Source: Phycisphaerae bacterium (GTDB lineage Bacteria; Planctomycetota; Phycisphaerae; Sedimentisphaerales; Anaerobacaceae). Taken from it: DNA of 45,997 nt. Shown piece after piece: positions 8,528 through 16,590 of this stretch. The stretch lies in contig JAUVVQ010000015.1 in NCBI GenBank assembly GCA_030604525.1, forward strand, positions 1 through 45,997. The letters run 5' to 3'. The position numbers were made by a program, and so were the translations under genes. The notes beneath the pieces are model-generated. The model did no database searches. It had not been told where the DNA came from and was given only the letters and a program-made list of their open reading frames with translations. The first letter of the stretch is position 1; each line of letters begins with the position of its first letter.

Positions 8528-9244
8528 TCAAGCGGACATTTGTTTTTCTTTTCTTTTTTTATTTGCTCTTTTGTTTATTGTTCTTCCTAATGTTTCTCCA
8601 ACGGGTTCATTAGTTTCAGCGACCCTTATAACCGCCTGAGCAGTATCAGCGAAGAGGTCTGCTCCCATTTCTTCCCATAAACCTTCGGCGCGATTGTAGA
8701 GGCCACCTGAGAGCATTATTTTCATATTTGGCCAGGCATTTATCTGTTTTATAGTGTCGATGAGTCTTCGAATTTTTGGTGCCTGTTTTGGAGCGGTTCC
8801 GTAGATAACGAGCAGCTCCGGTGCATAGTCATTTATAAAGGCGAGTATGTCATCGTTTGTTAAACCTCCGCCGAGGAACCTTATCTCCCAGCCGTCACTT
8901 TCAAGTAAGTCGGTTATCATTTGTGCGCCAAGCTCCTGTAGTTCTTCCGAGGCACAACAGATTACTACTTTTTTATTTTTTGAAGGTCTTCGAGGTAGTT
9001 TGTTTTGCAACTGGTCAACTATTGTTCTGTTAATTCTTGTAGCGAGGTGCTCCTGAACGGGGTTGATACGGTTTGTGCGTTGAAGTTTGTCGATTTCGGT
9101 CATAATCGGCCAGATTATGTCAACATATACAGAGAGAGCAGTGATACCGGTTTGTAAAGTTTCTTCTATGACAGCTCTGGATTTGGCTCTGTTTCCCTCA
9201 AGCAGGGCGTTTAAATACCTTTCGAAAATATCGTTCTTAATCAT
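8528..9244 (-). CDS. B12-binding-fold protein with degenerate cobalamin motif
   Basis: A 238-residue protein with an N-terminal helical cap (about 1-80) followed by a Rossmann-like cobalamin-binding fold (about 90-215), as in methionine-synthase-type corrinoid proteins and the sensory half of CarH-type regulators. In cobalamin binders the first loop reads DxHxxG; here it is ELQELG (within CCASEELQELGAQM), so the cobalt-ligating histidine is missing. GGLYNRAEG stands where a GG-containing loop near the tail is expected. I chose ATG 9244 because AAAGGAAG lies 7 nt before it, although the frame is open to 9283. The C-terminus is Lys/Arg-rich. No methyltransferase partner is adjacent. The likely role is sensing or scaffolding, which is not proven. 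Confidence 0.65.
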   Translation of the reverse strand: MIKNDIFERYLNALLEGNRAKSRAVIEETLQTGITALSVYVDIIWPIMTEIDKLQRTNRINPVQEHLATRINRTIVDQLQNKLPRRPSKNKKVVICCASEELQELGAQMITDLLESDGWEIRFLGGGLTNDDILAFINDYAPELLVIYGTAPKQAPKIRRLIDTIKQINAWPNMKIMLSGGLYNRAEGLWEEMGADLFADTAQAVIRVAETNEPVGETLGRTINKRANKKRKEKQMSA

Positions 9245-9805
9245 AATCGCTTCCTTTAATTTGCGTAAGATACCATAATTCATTTTGCAAAAGAGCAGGA
9301 TGTTAAGTTGGGTAATATAGGTATCGGAGGTAAGGAGAAATAAACTTTAGTTAAAATGGGGAACGCAGCTATTTATGGTGGAGCTACCTATATCCACAAG
9401 TGTTGATAAGTACTTTTGTCAGCGGTCGTTATCAAAGCACGTTATTTTAGTGCCGATAAAAATAGCGTTTTTAGTTTTTAAAGCGTCAAAATATTTTTGA
9501 AGTTTTTCGGTTTTATGGGATTGCTTTGAAGTTATGTTTGTAAGATTTTTCAGATAGTCACAATAGCTTTTTAGCGAATGACATCTGCTGTGTTTGGTTT
9601 ATGATGCTTTTTTTGGGGATAAAATATGTTTTCGAGTTTTGCTTTGAATTTTAAAAAGACGATATAATAATATGGCAAGAATGTTATGATTTTTGTAATC
9701 ATTGATAAAGTTTTGTTTTAGGTGTATAGTGAACGAGATTTTTTTTATAGTGATTGCTTTTTAGTAAATGATTATCGATATGTTAAGCTTTTGGAGGGAA
9801 TAGAA
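9245..9805. other. Divergent intergenic region with inverted repeat and promoter
   Basis: No gene is supported here. It holds a 9-bp perfect inverted repeat ATATAGGTA (9315-9323) with TACCTATAT (9385-9393) enclosing about 60 nt, and a possible + strand promoter TTGCTT (9639-9644), 18 nt, TATAAT (9663-9668) that would give mlaE a leader of about 130 nt. The frame of mlaE is open from 9722, but that part lacks family similarity. Confidence 0.4.
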
Positions 9806-10615
9806 ATGATAGAGACTATAGGTGCTAAGTCTATTGAAATGTCTTTTGACCTTGGTCGTTTTGGCAGATTTTTATGGAAATCGCTTTTAGCTTCTTTACG
9901 TAGCTGTATAAATCCCAGGACATATCCGCTTGTATGGGACCAGATGCATATAATCGGTGTAAGAAGTGTGCCGGTTGTCATGATAACAGGCGCATTTGTG
10001 GGGATGATTTTAGCGGTAGAGGCGTATGACCAGCTTGCTGGTATGGGTTTGGAAGAACACCTTGGAGTTTTAATCAACATATCGGTGGTGAAGGAGCTTG
10101 GTCCGGTTCTTGCAGCAGTCATGTTGGCCGGTCGGGTAGGTGGCGCTTTGACGGCTGAGCTGGGTACGATGAACGTAACGGAACAAATAGATGCTGTAAA
10201 AAGTATGGGTACCGACCCTATACGTTACCTGGTTGCTCCCCGTGTTTTGGGTTGTGTTCTTTTGACGCCATTTTTGATTATATATGCTGATTTAATGGGT
10301 GTTGTTGGAGGAGCATTTGTCAGTTTGGAAGAGTTTGGGATAAACAGCAGTGGTTACTGGAGTTTTAGCGCCTCTGGCGTGGAATTTTGGGACGTAAGTA
10401 TCGGCGTGATAAAAGGTTTCTTTTTTGGAGGTGCTATTGCGATAATCAGTTGTTATAAGGGCTTTACCTGTAGAGAAGGCGCAGAAGGCGTTGGTCGTGC
10501 CTGCACCGAGGCATTTGTAGCCAGTTTTATTTCGATTTTGGCGCTTAATTTTGCTCTGGCGATTATATCGAAAGCGATTTACAATACTCTCTGGCCGATT
10601 AAAATTATGCTTTAA
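9806..10615 (+). CDS. mlaE: MlaE/YrbE-type ABC transporter permease
   Basis: Integral membrane permease of the Mla/MCE lipid transporter family, which moves phospholipids across the cell envelope. The 269-residue protein carries the family signature from ELGPVLAAVMLAGRVGGA to ELGTMNVTEQIDAVKSMG near residues 95-135, and about five hydrophobic segments. ATG 9806 was chosen because GGAGGG lies 8 nt upstream and similarity begins after it. The ATPase gene follows 25 bp later. The MCE substrate-binding subunit (MlaD) normally encoded next is not here. Confidence 0.9.
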   Translation: MIETIGAKSIEMSFDLGRFGRFLWKSLLASLRSCINPRTYPLVWDQMHIIGVRSVPVVMITGAFVGMILAVEAYDQLAGMGLEEHLGVLINISVVKELGPVLAAVMLAGRVGGALTAELGTMNVTEQIDAVKSMGTDPIRYLVAPRVLGCVLLTPFLIIYADLMGVVGGAFVSLEEFGINSSGYWSFSASGVEFWDVSIGVIKGFFFGGAIAIISCYKGFTCREGAEGVGRACTEAFVASFISILALNFALAIISKAIYNTLWPIKIML

Positions 10616-10640
10616 TAATTTTTATTCTGGTTTTTGATAA

Positions 10641-11498
10641 GTGATAGAAAATAACAAAAGCAAACAAGACAGCGAAAAAGAAGGGGGGGAGATAATAGTT
10701 GTTAAGAACCTTAGCAAGAAGTTCGGCAGCAATGTTGTTTTGGATAATATTTCATTAGGGATTGAAAAAGGTAAAACGACAGTTATTATTGGTCCCAGCG
10801 GTTGCGGGAAGACAGTTTTAATAAAACATTTGATAGTTTTATTAAGGCCTAGTTCCGGGGAAGTATATTATAAGGGTGTTAGGATTGATAATCTTCCGGA
10901 CGATAAATTAAATAAGGTAAGGACAAATTTTGGTTTTCTTTTTCAGGGAGGAGCATTGTTCGATAGTTTAAGTGTTGCTGAGAATATAAAATTTCCAGTA
11001 AAGCAACATTACAAGGTAACCGAGCGGAGCGGACTTGATGAATTAGTTAAGACGAAATTATCTCTGGTCGGACTTGAGGGCTATCAGGATTATTATCCTG
11101 CGAAGCTTTCCGGCGGTCAGAAGAAGCGAGTAGCTTTGGCAAGGGCGATAGCTCTTAATCCGGAAGTGATTTTGTATGATGAGCCGACAACGGGTTTGGA
11201 CCCGATACGTTCAGATGTGATTAACGAACTTATCCTGAAGCTTCGTCAAGGGTTGGGGCCGACCAGTATAATAGTTACGCACGATATGACGAGCGCTTAT
11301 AAGATAGCGGACCGTATCATTATGTTATATGAAGGTAAGATAATAGCAGACGGCGATGCGTCCCATATTCGTAATCATCCCCATCCGGTAGTCCAGCAGT
11401 TTATCAACGGCAGGATTGGAGAAGATGACCTTGCGGTTCTTCGGGCGAGTGGGACGATTTTTCAGACGCAGTATCTGCCCCGTGATTTTGAGAAATAG
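10641..11498 (+). CDS. mlaF: MlaF/YrbF-type ABC transporter ATP-binding protein
   Basis: Cytoplasmic ATPase partner of the MlaE-like permease. The 285-residue protein has Walker A GPSGCGKT near residues 53-60, the Q-loop in FGFLFQGGALFDSL (the sequence around the Q-loop is typical of MlaF), the ABC signature LSGGQKKRVALARA, Walker B VILYDEPTTGLDP and the H-loop VTHD. The start is GTG 10641 and the ribosome site is weak. The short acidic/Lys N-terminal extension before the ABC core could be trimmed if a later start is used. It is followed 8 bp later by the FAD/Fe-S oxidase rather than by mlaD. Confidence 0.9.
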   Translation: MIENNKSKQDSEKEGGEIIVVKNLSKKFGSNVVLDNISLGIEKGKTTVIIGPSGCGKTVLIKHLIVLLRPSSGEVYYKGVRIDNLPDDKLNKVRTNFGFLFQGGALFDSLSVAENIKFPVKQHYKVTERSGLDELVKTKLSLVGLEGYQDYYPAKLSGGQKKRVALARAIALNPEVILYDEPTTGLDPIRSDVINELILKLRQGLGPTSIIVTHDMTSAYKIADRIIMLYEGKIIADGDASHIRNHPHPVVQQFINGRIGEDDLAVLRASGTIFQTQYLPRDFEK

Positions 11499-11506
11499 GT
11501 TCAGCT

Positions 11507-14368
11507 ATGGATAAAGGATGGGCGCAAATCTCTTCTGACCTGGCCAGGGTAGTCCGCGGAGAGGTATATTCTGATATTTTGCACAGGTCGACGTTCAGCA
11601 CTGATGCAAGCATTTATCAGATAACTCCCGGTTGTGTTGTAGCGCCTCTCGATACGACAGATATAATATCTGTTGTGAAGTGTGCACGGTCGGAAGGGAT
11701 TGCTGTTGCGGCTTGTGGCGCTGGCAGCGGTGTAGCGGGCGAGTCGCTTTGCAGCGGCATTGTGTTCGACATGCGTCGTTATATGAATACTATAATCGGC
11801 CAGGAAGATGAAGGGGGGGTAGTTGAATGTGAGGCGGGGGTGGTTCTTGATGACTTAAATAATTATCTTTCGGATTACGGCAGGAAGATAGGGCCGGACC
11901 CATCGACGAGCAACCGAGCAACGATAGGCGGCTGTGTTGCCAATAATGCGACGGGTGCTCATTCGCTGGAATTCGGTTATATTGGTGACTATGTAGAAAG
12001 TATTGAGGGGATTTTAGCAGACGGGACTTTGGCGGAGTTCAAGAATAATTATGAACCTGGAGGGGGTTCAGAGGAGCTTGTGAGTATTGCGGAGCGATGC
12101 AGCCGGGTTCTTAGAGAAAATGCGGAGGTAATCGAGAAGTCTTTACCTGAAAGCAGGAGGAATCGCAGCGGTTATAATATTGCGGGTATTTGTCATAACG
12201 GCAGGATAGATTTAGCGAAGCTTTTGGCAGGTTCTGAAGGGACATTAGCGGTATTTACGAAGGTGAAGCTGAGGACGGTTGCCGTTGTGCGGTCAAAGGC
12301 GTTGCTGCAGCTCGAGTTTAAATCGCTTGGGGAGATGGCCCGGGCGGTTCCACTAATAGTTGACAGCGGAGCCAGTGCCTGCGAACTGATGGACAAGAAA
12401 TTAATGGGGATGGCGGTTGAGGCATTGGCTGAATATCGAGACATTCTGCCTGTCGATGCGGAGGCGGTTCTTCTGGTTGAGCATAGCGGTGAGTCTGATG
12501 GGGAGGTAAAAGAAAAGATAGAAGGGACTGATTCAGCGGTGGGGGATTTAGCTTCCGGGCGCAGGATTTTTTATGATAAAAAGCAGCAGGAGCGATTGTG
12601 GAAGCTGCGCAAGGATGCGGTGCCATTGCTTAACAGGAGGAAGGGTAGAATGCATCCTGTTGGTTTTATTGAAGATGTATCGGTGAGGAATGACCGGCTT
12701 GGAGAATATATTTGTGGGGTTGAAGAGATTGGGAAGAAGTACGGGATAGAAATGTCTTTTTACGGTCATGCGGGTGACGGTGAGCTTCATATCCGGCCTT
12801 ATCTGGATTTGAGCGGAGCGGATGGGATTAAGACGATGGTCGGTGTTGCCAATGACGTATTCTCTCTTGCGTGGTCGCTGGGCGGGACAATAAGCGGAGA
12901 GCACGGGGAGGGGTTGGTGAGAGCGGCTTTTGTAAAAAGGCAATACGGTGAGGAGTTTTACAAGATACTTTGTGAGATAAAGGATATATTCGACCCGGAT
13001 GGGTTACTGAATCCCGGCAAGATAATCAACTCTGATAGTGACATTATGGTCAAGAATCTTCGGGCGGGTCATAAATTTTTGCCGGAAAGGTTAGAGAGCG
13101 ATTTGTTTTTCGAGAAGGAAGAGCTTAGAGATGAGCTTGACCAATGTAACGGATGCGGTTTGTGTCTGAGCGAGCAGGAAAATACGCGGATGTGTCCGGT
13201 ATTCAGGGCATTGGGTGAGGAGTTAGGCAGCTCCCGTGGGAAAGCTAATGTTCTGCGGTTTCGGGGGACTGGTCAGATTGAGGATGAGGTTTTTGAGTCG
13301 GCTGAGTTTAGTGAGCTGCTGGATTTATGTGTGAATTGCAAGGTGTGCTCCGTTCAGTGTCCTTCCGGAGTCGATGTTTCTAAACTTGTTGTGGCGGCGA
13401 GGGCGGAGATTGTGAAGCGCAAGGGGCTGGGCCGGACGAAAATGGTTTTGAGTAATAACCGGTATCTTAGTCTGCTGGGCAGTGCGTTTGCTCCGATAGC
13501 TAATCCTGTTATGAAGCTGTCGGTTGCGAAATGGTTTCTTGAGAAGATGGCCGGTCTTGATAGAAGGCGCCAGATGCCTGCGTTTGCGTGGGGTTCGTTT
13601 TTGAAAAAGGGTCGGAAGTTTTTGAATAAGCGGCCGGCAGTCGAGGGGGCGGTAGATAAAGTTGCATATTTTGCTGATACATACGTCAATTTTAATGACC
13701 ATAATTTGGGGTTTGCCGTATTGAATGTTTTAAGGCATAACGGCATTGAGGTTATTTTGCCGAAGCAGAGGGCGGCGCCAATTCCGTCTATTTGTTATGG
13801 TGACGTTAAGAGGGCGAGGAAAGATTTGTCATATAATGTGAGATATTTAGCGGAAGCGGTTCGGAAAGGGTATAAGGTGGTATGTTCCGAGCCGAGTGCG
13901 GCGTTATTTTTGCGTGATGAATTACGGCATTTTGTTTCGGGCCAAGAGGCGAAGTTAGTTTCAGAAAATACTTATGAGCTGATGGGTTATCTTTTTGGTT
14001 TGTATCGGGAGGGCAAGTTAAAGTCTGCAAGAAAGACAATAAGTGGAAAATATGCTTATCATTTGCCCTGTCATTTGTTAGCGTTGGGAAATGCAAGGGT
14101 TAGTGTAGAGCTTTTGAAGGAGCTTTGCGGCCTGGAAGTGAGCGATTTGAATGCCGGCTGCTGCGGTATGGCAGGGACATTCGGGATGCAGAGGGAAAAT
14201 TATGAGTTATCGAAGGAGATATCGAAGGATTTAAAGCGGGCATTAGAAGAAACACAGGCGAAAGATGTTTTGACTGAATGCAGCGCCTGCGGTATGCAGA
14301 TAGAGCATATAAGCGGTGCGAGGGTTTTACACCCTGTTAAGGTTTTGGCCAAGTGTTACGGTGTTTGA
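11507..14368 (+). CDS. FAD-linked oxidase fused to Fe-S/CCG reductase (GlcD-GlcF/Dld type)
   Basis: A 953-residue fusion likely to oxidise a 2-hydroxy acid such as D-lactate or glycolate and pass electrons to the membrane or a soluble carrier; the substrate cannot be read from the sequence. The N-terminal half is an FAD-binding-4 domain (PDPSTSNRATIGGCVANNA near residue 130) plus the FAD-oxidase C-terminal domain (FYGHAGDGELHIRP, GTISGEHGEG). A two-cluster 4Fe-4S module follows (CNGCGLC from C547, CVNCKVC from C608). It ends with a CCG-type cysteine-rich domain (AGCCGMAGTFG, CSACGMQIEH), as in GlcF/HdrB-like proteins. It starts 8 bp after mlaF and may be co-transcribed with it. Confidence 0.85.
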   Translation: MDKGWAQISSDLARVVRGEVYSDILHRSTFSTDASIYQITPGCVVAPLDTTDIISVVKCARSEGIAVAACGAGSGVAGESLCSGIVFDMRRYMNTIIGQEDEGGVVECEAGVVLDDLNNYLSDYGRKIGPDPSTSNRATIGGCVANNATGAHSLEFGYIGDYVESIEGILADGTLAEFKNNYEPGGGSEELVSIAERCSRVLRENAEVIEKSLPESRRNRSGYNIAGICHNGRIDLAKLLAGSEGTLAVFTKVKLRTVAVVRSKALLQLEFKSLGEMARAVPLIVDSGASACELMDKKLMGMAVEALAEYRDILPVDAEAVLLVEHSGESDGEVKEKIEGTDSAVGDLASGRRIFYDKKQQERLWKLRKDAVPLLNRRKGRMHPVGFIEDVSVRNDRLGEYICGVEEIGKKYGIEMSFYGHAGDGELHIRPYLDLSGADGIKTMVGVANDVFSLAWSLGGTISGEHGEGLVRAAFVKRQYGEEFYKILCEIKDIFDPDGLLNPGKIINSDSDIMVKNLRAGHKFLPERLESDLFFEKEELRDELDQCNGCGLCLSEQENTRMCPVFRALGEELGSSRGKANVLRFRGTGQIEDEVFESAEFSELLDLCVNCKVCSVQCPSGVDVSKLVVAARAEIVKRKGLGRTKMVLSNNRYLSLLGSAFAPIANPVMKLSVAKWFLEKMAGLDRRRQMPAFAWGSFLKKGRKFLNKRPAVEGAVDKVAYFADTYVNFNDHNLGFAVLNVLRHNGIEVILPKQRAAPIPSICYGDVKRARKDLSYNVRYLAEAVRKGYKVVCSEPSAALFLRDELRHFVSGQEAKLVSENTYELMGYLFGLYREGKLKSARKTISGKYAYHLPCHLLALGNARVSVELLKELCGLEVSDLNAGCCGMAGTFGMQRENYELSKEISKDLKRALEETQAKDVLTECSACGMQIEHISGARVLHPVKVLAKCYGV

Positions 14369-14397
14369 AAGATGTAATTTGAATAGGAAACTATTTT

Positions 14398-15096
14398 ATG
14401 ATAGCTGGAGTTGATGGATGTAAAGGGGGTTGGATTGTGGCTGTTAGTTCCAACTGGCCCTGTGTTGAGTTGCCTGAGCTTGTATTTTGTCAGGACTTTT
14501 GTTCTGTGTTGGAAATGACGCAAATATGTAAGGTGGTAGTTGTAGATATGCCGATTGGGATTCCGTCGGGAGCAGAAGTTCGAGACTGTGATGTATTAGC
14601 CAGGGATGAGCTTGGCAAGGCTCAAAGCAGTGTTTTTCTGACGCCTCCGCGAGAATGCCTACAAACTGATAATCCCGAAGCATTTCAGGCAATTCATAGA
14701 CGACTCAGAGGGAAGGGGGCAGGGTTTCCCACGTGGGGGATTGTTCCAAAAATCAAAGAAGTGGATGTTGTGATGAATCCGGAATTGCAATCCAGAATTG
14801 TGGAATATCATCCGGAGTTAGCTTGGAAAGAATTAGGCGGTAAGGTTTTAAGCACTAAGCACACAGCGGAAGGTATCTTACAAAGAATTGAATTGATAGA
14901 GAAGTATATACCAAATATTGGGGATTTTTGTAATTGTCAAGCTGTTAAAAAAGCGAAAATAGATGATGTTTTAGACGCTGTTGTAGGTCTTGCTGTAGCT
15001 TATTCAATAACCGATGGACCTGATTATAGTAAGCGATTGCCTGTGAGGGAACCACCCAAAGATAAGCTGGGCCTGAGAATGGAGATATGGTTTTAA
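14398..15096 (+). CDS. DUF429 family protein
   Basis: A 232-residue protein of the DUF429 family, predicted to have an RNase H-like fold. It shows the family's opening GVDGCKGGWIVAV, the VVDMPIGIP motif near residue 45, then CD..AR..LG...SSVFLTPPRE, and a C-terminal KIDDVLDAVVGLAVA segment. The acidic residues in GVDG, VDMP and DDVLDA would form an RNase H-like metal site. The biochemical activity of the family is not known to me. It lies between the oxidase and amrS genes, 29 and 39 bp from them, in the same direction. Confidence 0.8.
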   Translation: MIAGVDGCKGGWIVAVSSNWPCVELPELVFCQDFCSVLEMTQICKVVVVDMPIGIPSGAEVRDCDVLARDELGKAQSSVFLTPPRECLQTDNPEAFQAIHRRLRGKGAGFPTWGIVPKIKEVDVVMNPELQSRIVEYHPELAWKELGGKVLSTKHTAEGILQRIELIEKYIPNIGDFCNCQAVKKAKIDDVLDAVVGLAVAYSITDGPDYSKRLPVREPPKDKLGLRMEIWF

Positions 15097-15135
15097 AGTA
15101 GATATTTATATCAATATCTAATTAATAAGGTAGTA

Positions 15136-16176
15136 ATGATGGGATTAAGTAAAGAAGAGCTTAAGAAAGCGGAGTTGTGGGAGGCGGGTGAGGGTAAGAA
15201 GGTTCGTTGTAATCTTTGTAACTGGCGGTGTGAGATTGAAGAAGGCAAATTCGGTCGCTGCGCGGTTCGTAGGAATATCGACGGGGTATTGTATTCTCTG
15301 ACTTACGATAAGGTTTGTGCGGCCAATCCGGACCCGATAGAGAAGAAGCCGTTGTTTCACTTTCAGCCGGGAAGCAAGAGCTTTTCGATAGCGACGATGG
15401 GATGTAATTTTCGATGTGTGTTCTGTCAGAACTGGCAGATAAGTCAGCCGGAAATCGAGAAGGGTGCGATAGAAGGCCATGCGATTAGTCCGGCGAAGAT
15501 TGTTGAAGCTGCGGAGCGTGACGGGTGCAAGAGTATCGCTTATACCTATACTGAGCCGACTGTATTTATGGAATTGTGCAATGACTGCGGGCGATTGGGT
15601 AAAGAGAAGGGACTGGCGAATGTATTTGTTAGTAATGGTTATGAGAGCCAGGAAGCGATTGATTTTGCGAGCGAGTGGCTTGACGGGATAAACATTGACC
15701 TGAAATCTTTTAGCGAGGATTATTACAAACGGCTTTGCAAAGCACATCTTGAGCCGGTGCTTGATACTATCCGGTATGTTGCGAAGGAGACTAATATCTG
15801 GCTTGAGCTTACGACATTAATAGTTCCCGGCGAGAATGATTCTGATGAGGAGCTAAAGAAGCTCGCTGGATTTATTGTAACCGAAGCCGGTGTTGATGTT
15901 CCGTGGCATATCAGTCGTTTTGTGCCGCAATACCAATATTTAGATTCGGTTCCGACTCCACTTGAGACGTTGGAGAGGGCATATAGGATAGGTAAAGAAG
16001 CAGGGTTGAAGTATGTTTATCTCGGCAATGTTCCGGGCGTTGAGTATGAGAGCACATTTTGTCCTGAGTGCGGCAGGAAATTGATAGAGCGCATTGGTTA
16101 TCATATTTCGTCGAATTCTATAAAGGATTCGTGCTGTCCGGATTGCGGTGCAGAGATTGCAGGATTTGAGCTGTAG
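15136..16176 (+). CDS. amrS: AmmeMemoRadiSam-type radical SAM protein
   Basis: A radical SAM enzyme of 346 residues in the pyruvate-formate-lyase-activase-like COG1180 group. The SAM cluster motif is CNFRCVFC (C90, C94, C97). Upstream is a Cys-rich N-terminal region (CNLCNWRCEIEEGKFGRC) and downstream a second one (FCPECGRKL, CCPDCGAEI) resembling zinc ribbons. This layout matches the 'AmmeMemoRadiSam system' enzyme, but the usual MEMO1-like and AMMECR1-like partners are not beside it. Two adjacent ATGs (15136, 15139) follow AAGG; the second has the better spacing. The substrate is unknown. Confidence 0.85.
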   Translation: MMGLSKEELKKAELWEAGEGKKVRCNLCNWRCEIEEGKFGRCAVRRNIDGVLYSLTYDKVCAANPDPIEKKPLFHFQPGSKSFSIATMGCNFRCVFCQNWQISQPEIEKGAIEGHAISPAKIVEAAERDGCKSIAYTYTEPTVFMELCNDCGRLGKEKGLANVFVSNGYESQEAIDFASEWLDGINIDLKSFSEDYYKRLCKAHLEPVLDTIRYVAKETNIWLELTTLIVPGENDSDEELKKLAGFIVTEAGVDVPWHISRFVPQYQYLDSVPTPLETLERAYRIGKEAGLKYVYLGNVPGVEYESTFCPECGRKLIERIGYHISSNSIKDSCCPDCGAEIAGFEL

Positions 16177-16205
16177 TTTTGTATATCATTTTGGTCTTAG
16201 ACATT

Positions 16206-16574
16206 TTACCCCCCACGATGTCCTCTGCCTCTTTGTCCTCTTTTTCTTCGGTGTGGTGGTCCCGGGCAGGGGGGTGGAAGAGGAGAGATTTTGACTGTTC
16301 CGCCTTTTATTGAGAGAGCTTTTCCATTGGTCAGTGCGTCAGCGATTTTTTTGTGAGCGGATTCAAGGATTCTGCCAAACGTTTGTCTTGAGATATTCAT
16401 TTTCTGAGCGGCCTGGGTATGGTATAGGTCATCGAGGTCGGTAAGTTTTATGGCTTCAAGCTCATCTAACGTTAAGGTGACACATTCGAGCAGGGCCAGA
16501 GGGATTCCCCTTGGTTTGAAGTAATTTGCCTCCGGCAACGACCCAATTCGTCTGCAATTTCTTGGTCTTGGCAT
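16206..16574 (-). CDS. DUF134 HTH protein, candidate regulator of the Fe-S ATPase cluster
   Basis: A small DNA-binding protein of 122 residues in the DUF134 family: the opening MPRPRNCRRI, then the LTLDELEAIKLTDLDDL segment and a sigma-like helix-turn-helix (QAAQKMNISRQTFGRILESA, about 55-75). Members of this family are commonly encoded beside Mrp/NifX-type genes in anaerobes. The tail is rich in Pro, Gly and Arg. It is the last gene of the - strand run, 16 bp after the Mrp-NifX fusion, and is the only clear transcription-factor candidate in that run. I infer that it controls the cluster. Confidence 0.85.
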   Translation of the reverse strand: MPRPRNCRRIGSLPEANYFKPRGIPLALLECVTLTLDELEAIKLTDLDDLYHTQAAQKMNISRQTFGRILESAHKKIADALTNGKALSIKGGTVKISPLPPPCPGPPHRRKRGQRGRGHRGG

Positions 16575-16590
16575 AGCTATTTACAGTAAT

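Noticed and set aside
13354-13746. Long - strand frames opposite the FAD/Fe-S oxidase
   Set aside because: They mirror the codon pattern of a clearly assigned gene on the + strand and show no family motifs.
14398-16176. Complete AmmeMemoRadiSam operon
   Set aside because: Only the radical SAM gene is present; the neighbouring DUF429 protein is unrelated to MEMO1 and AMMECR1.
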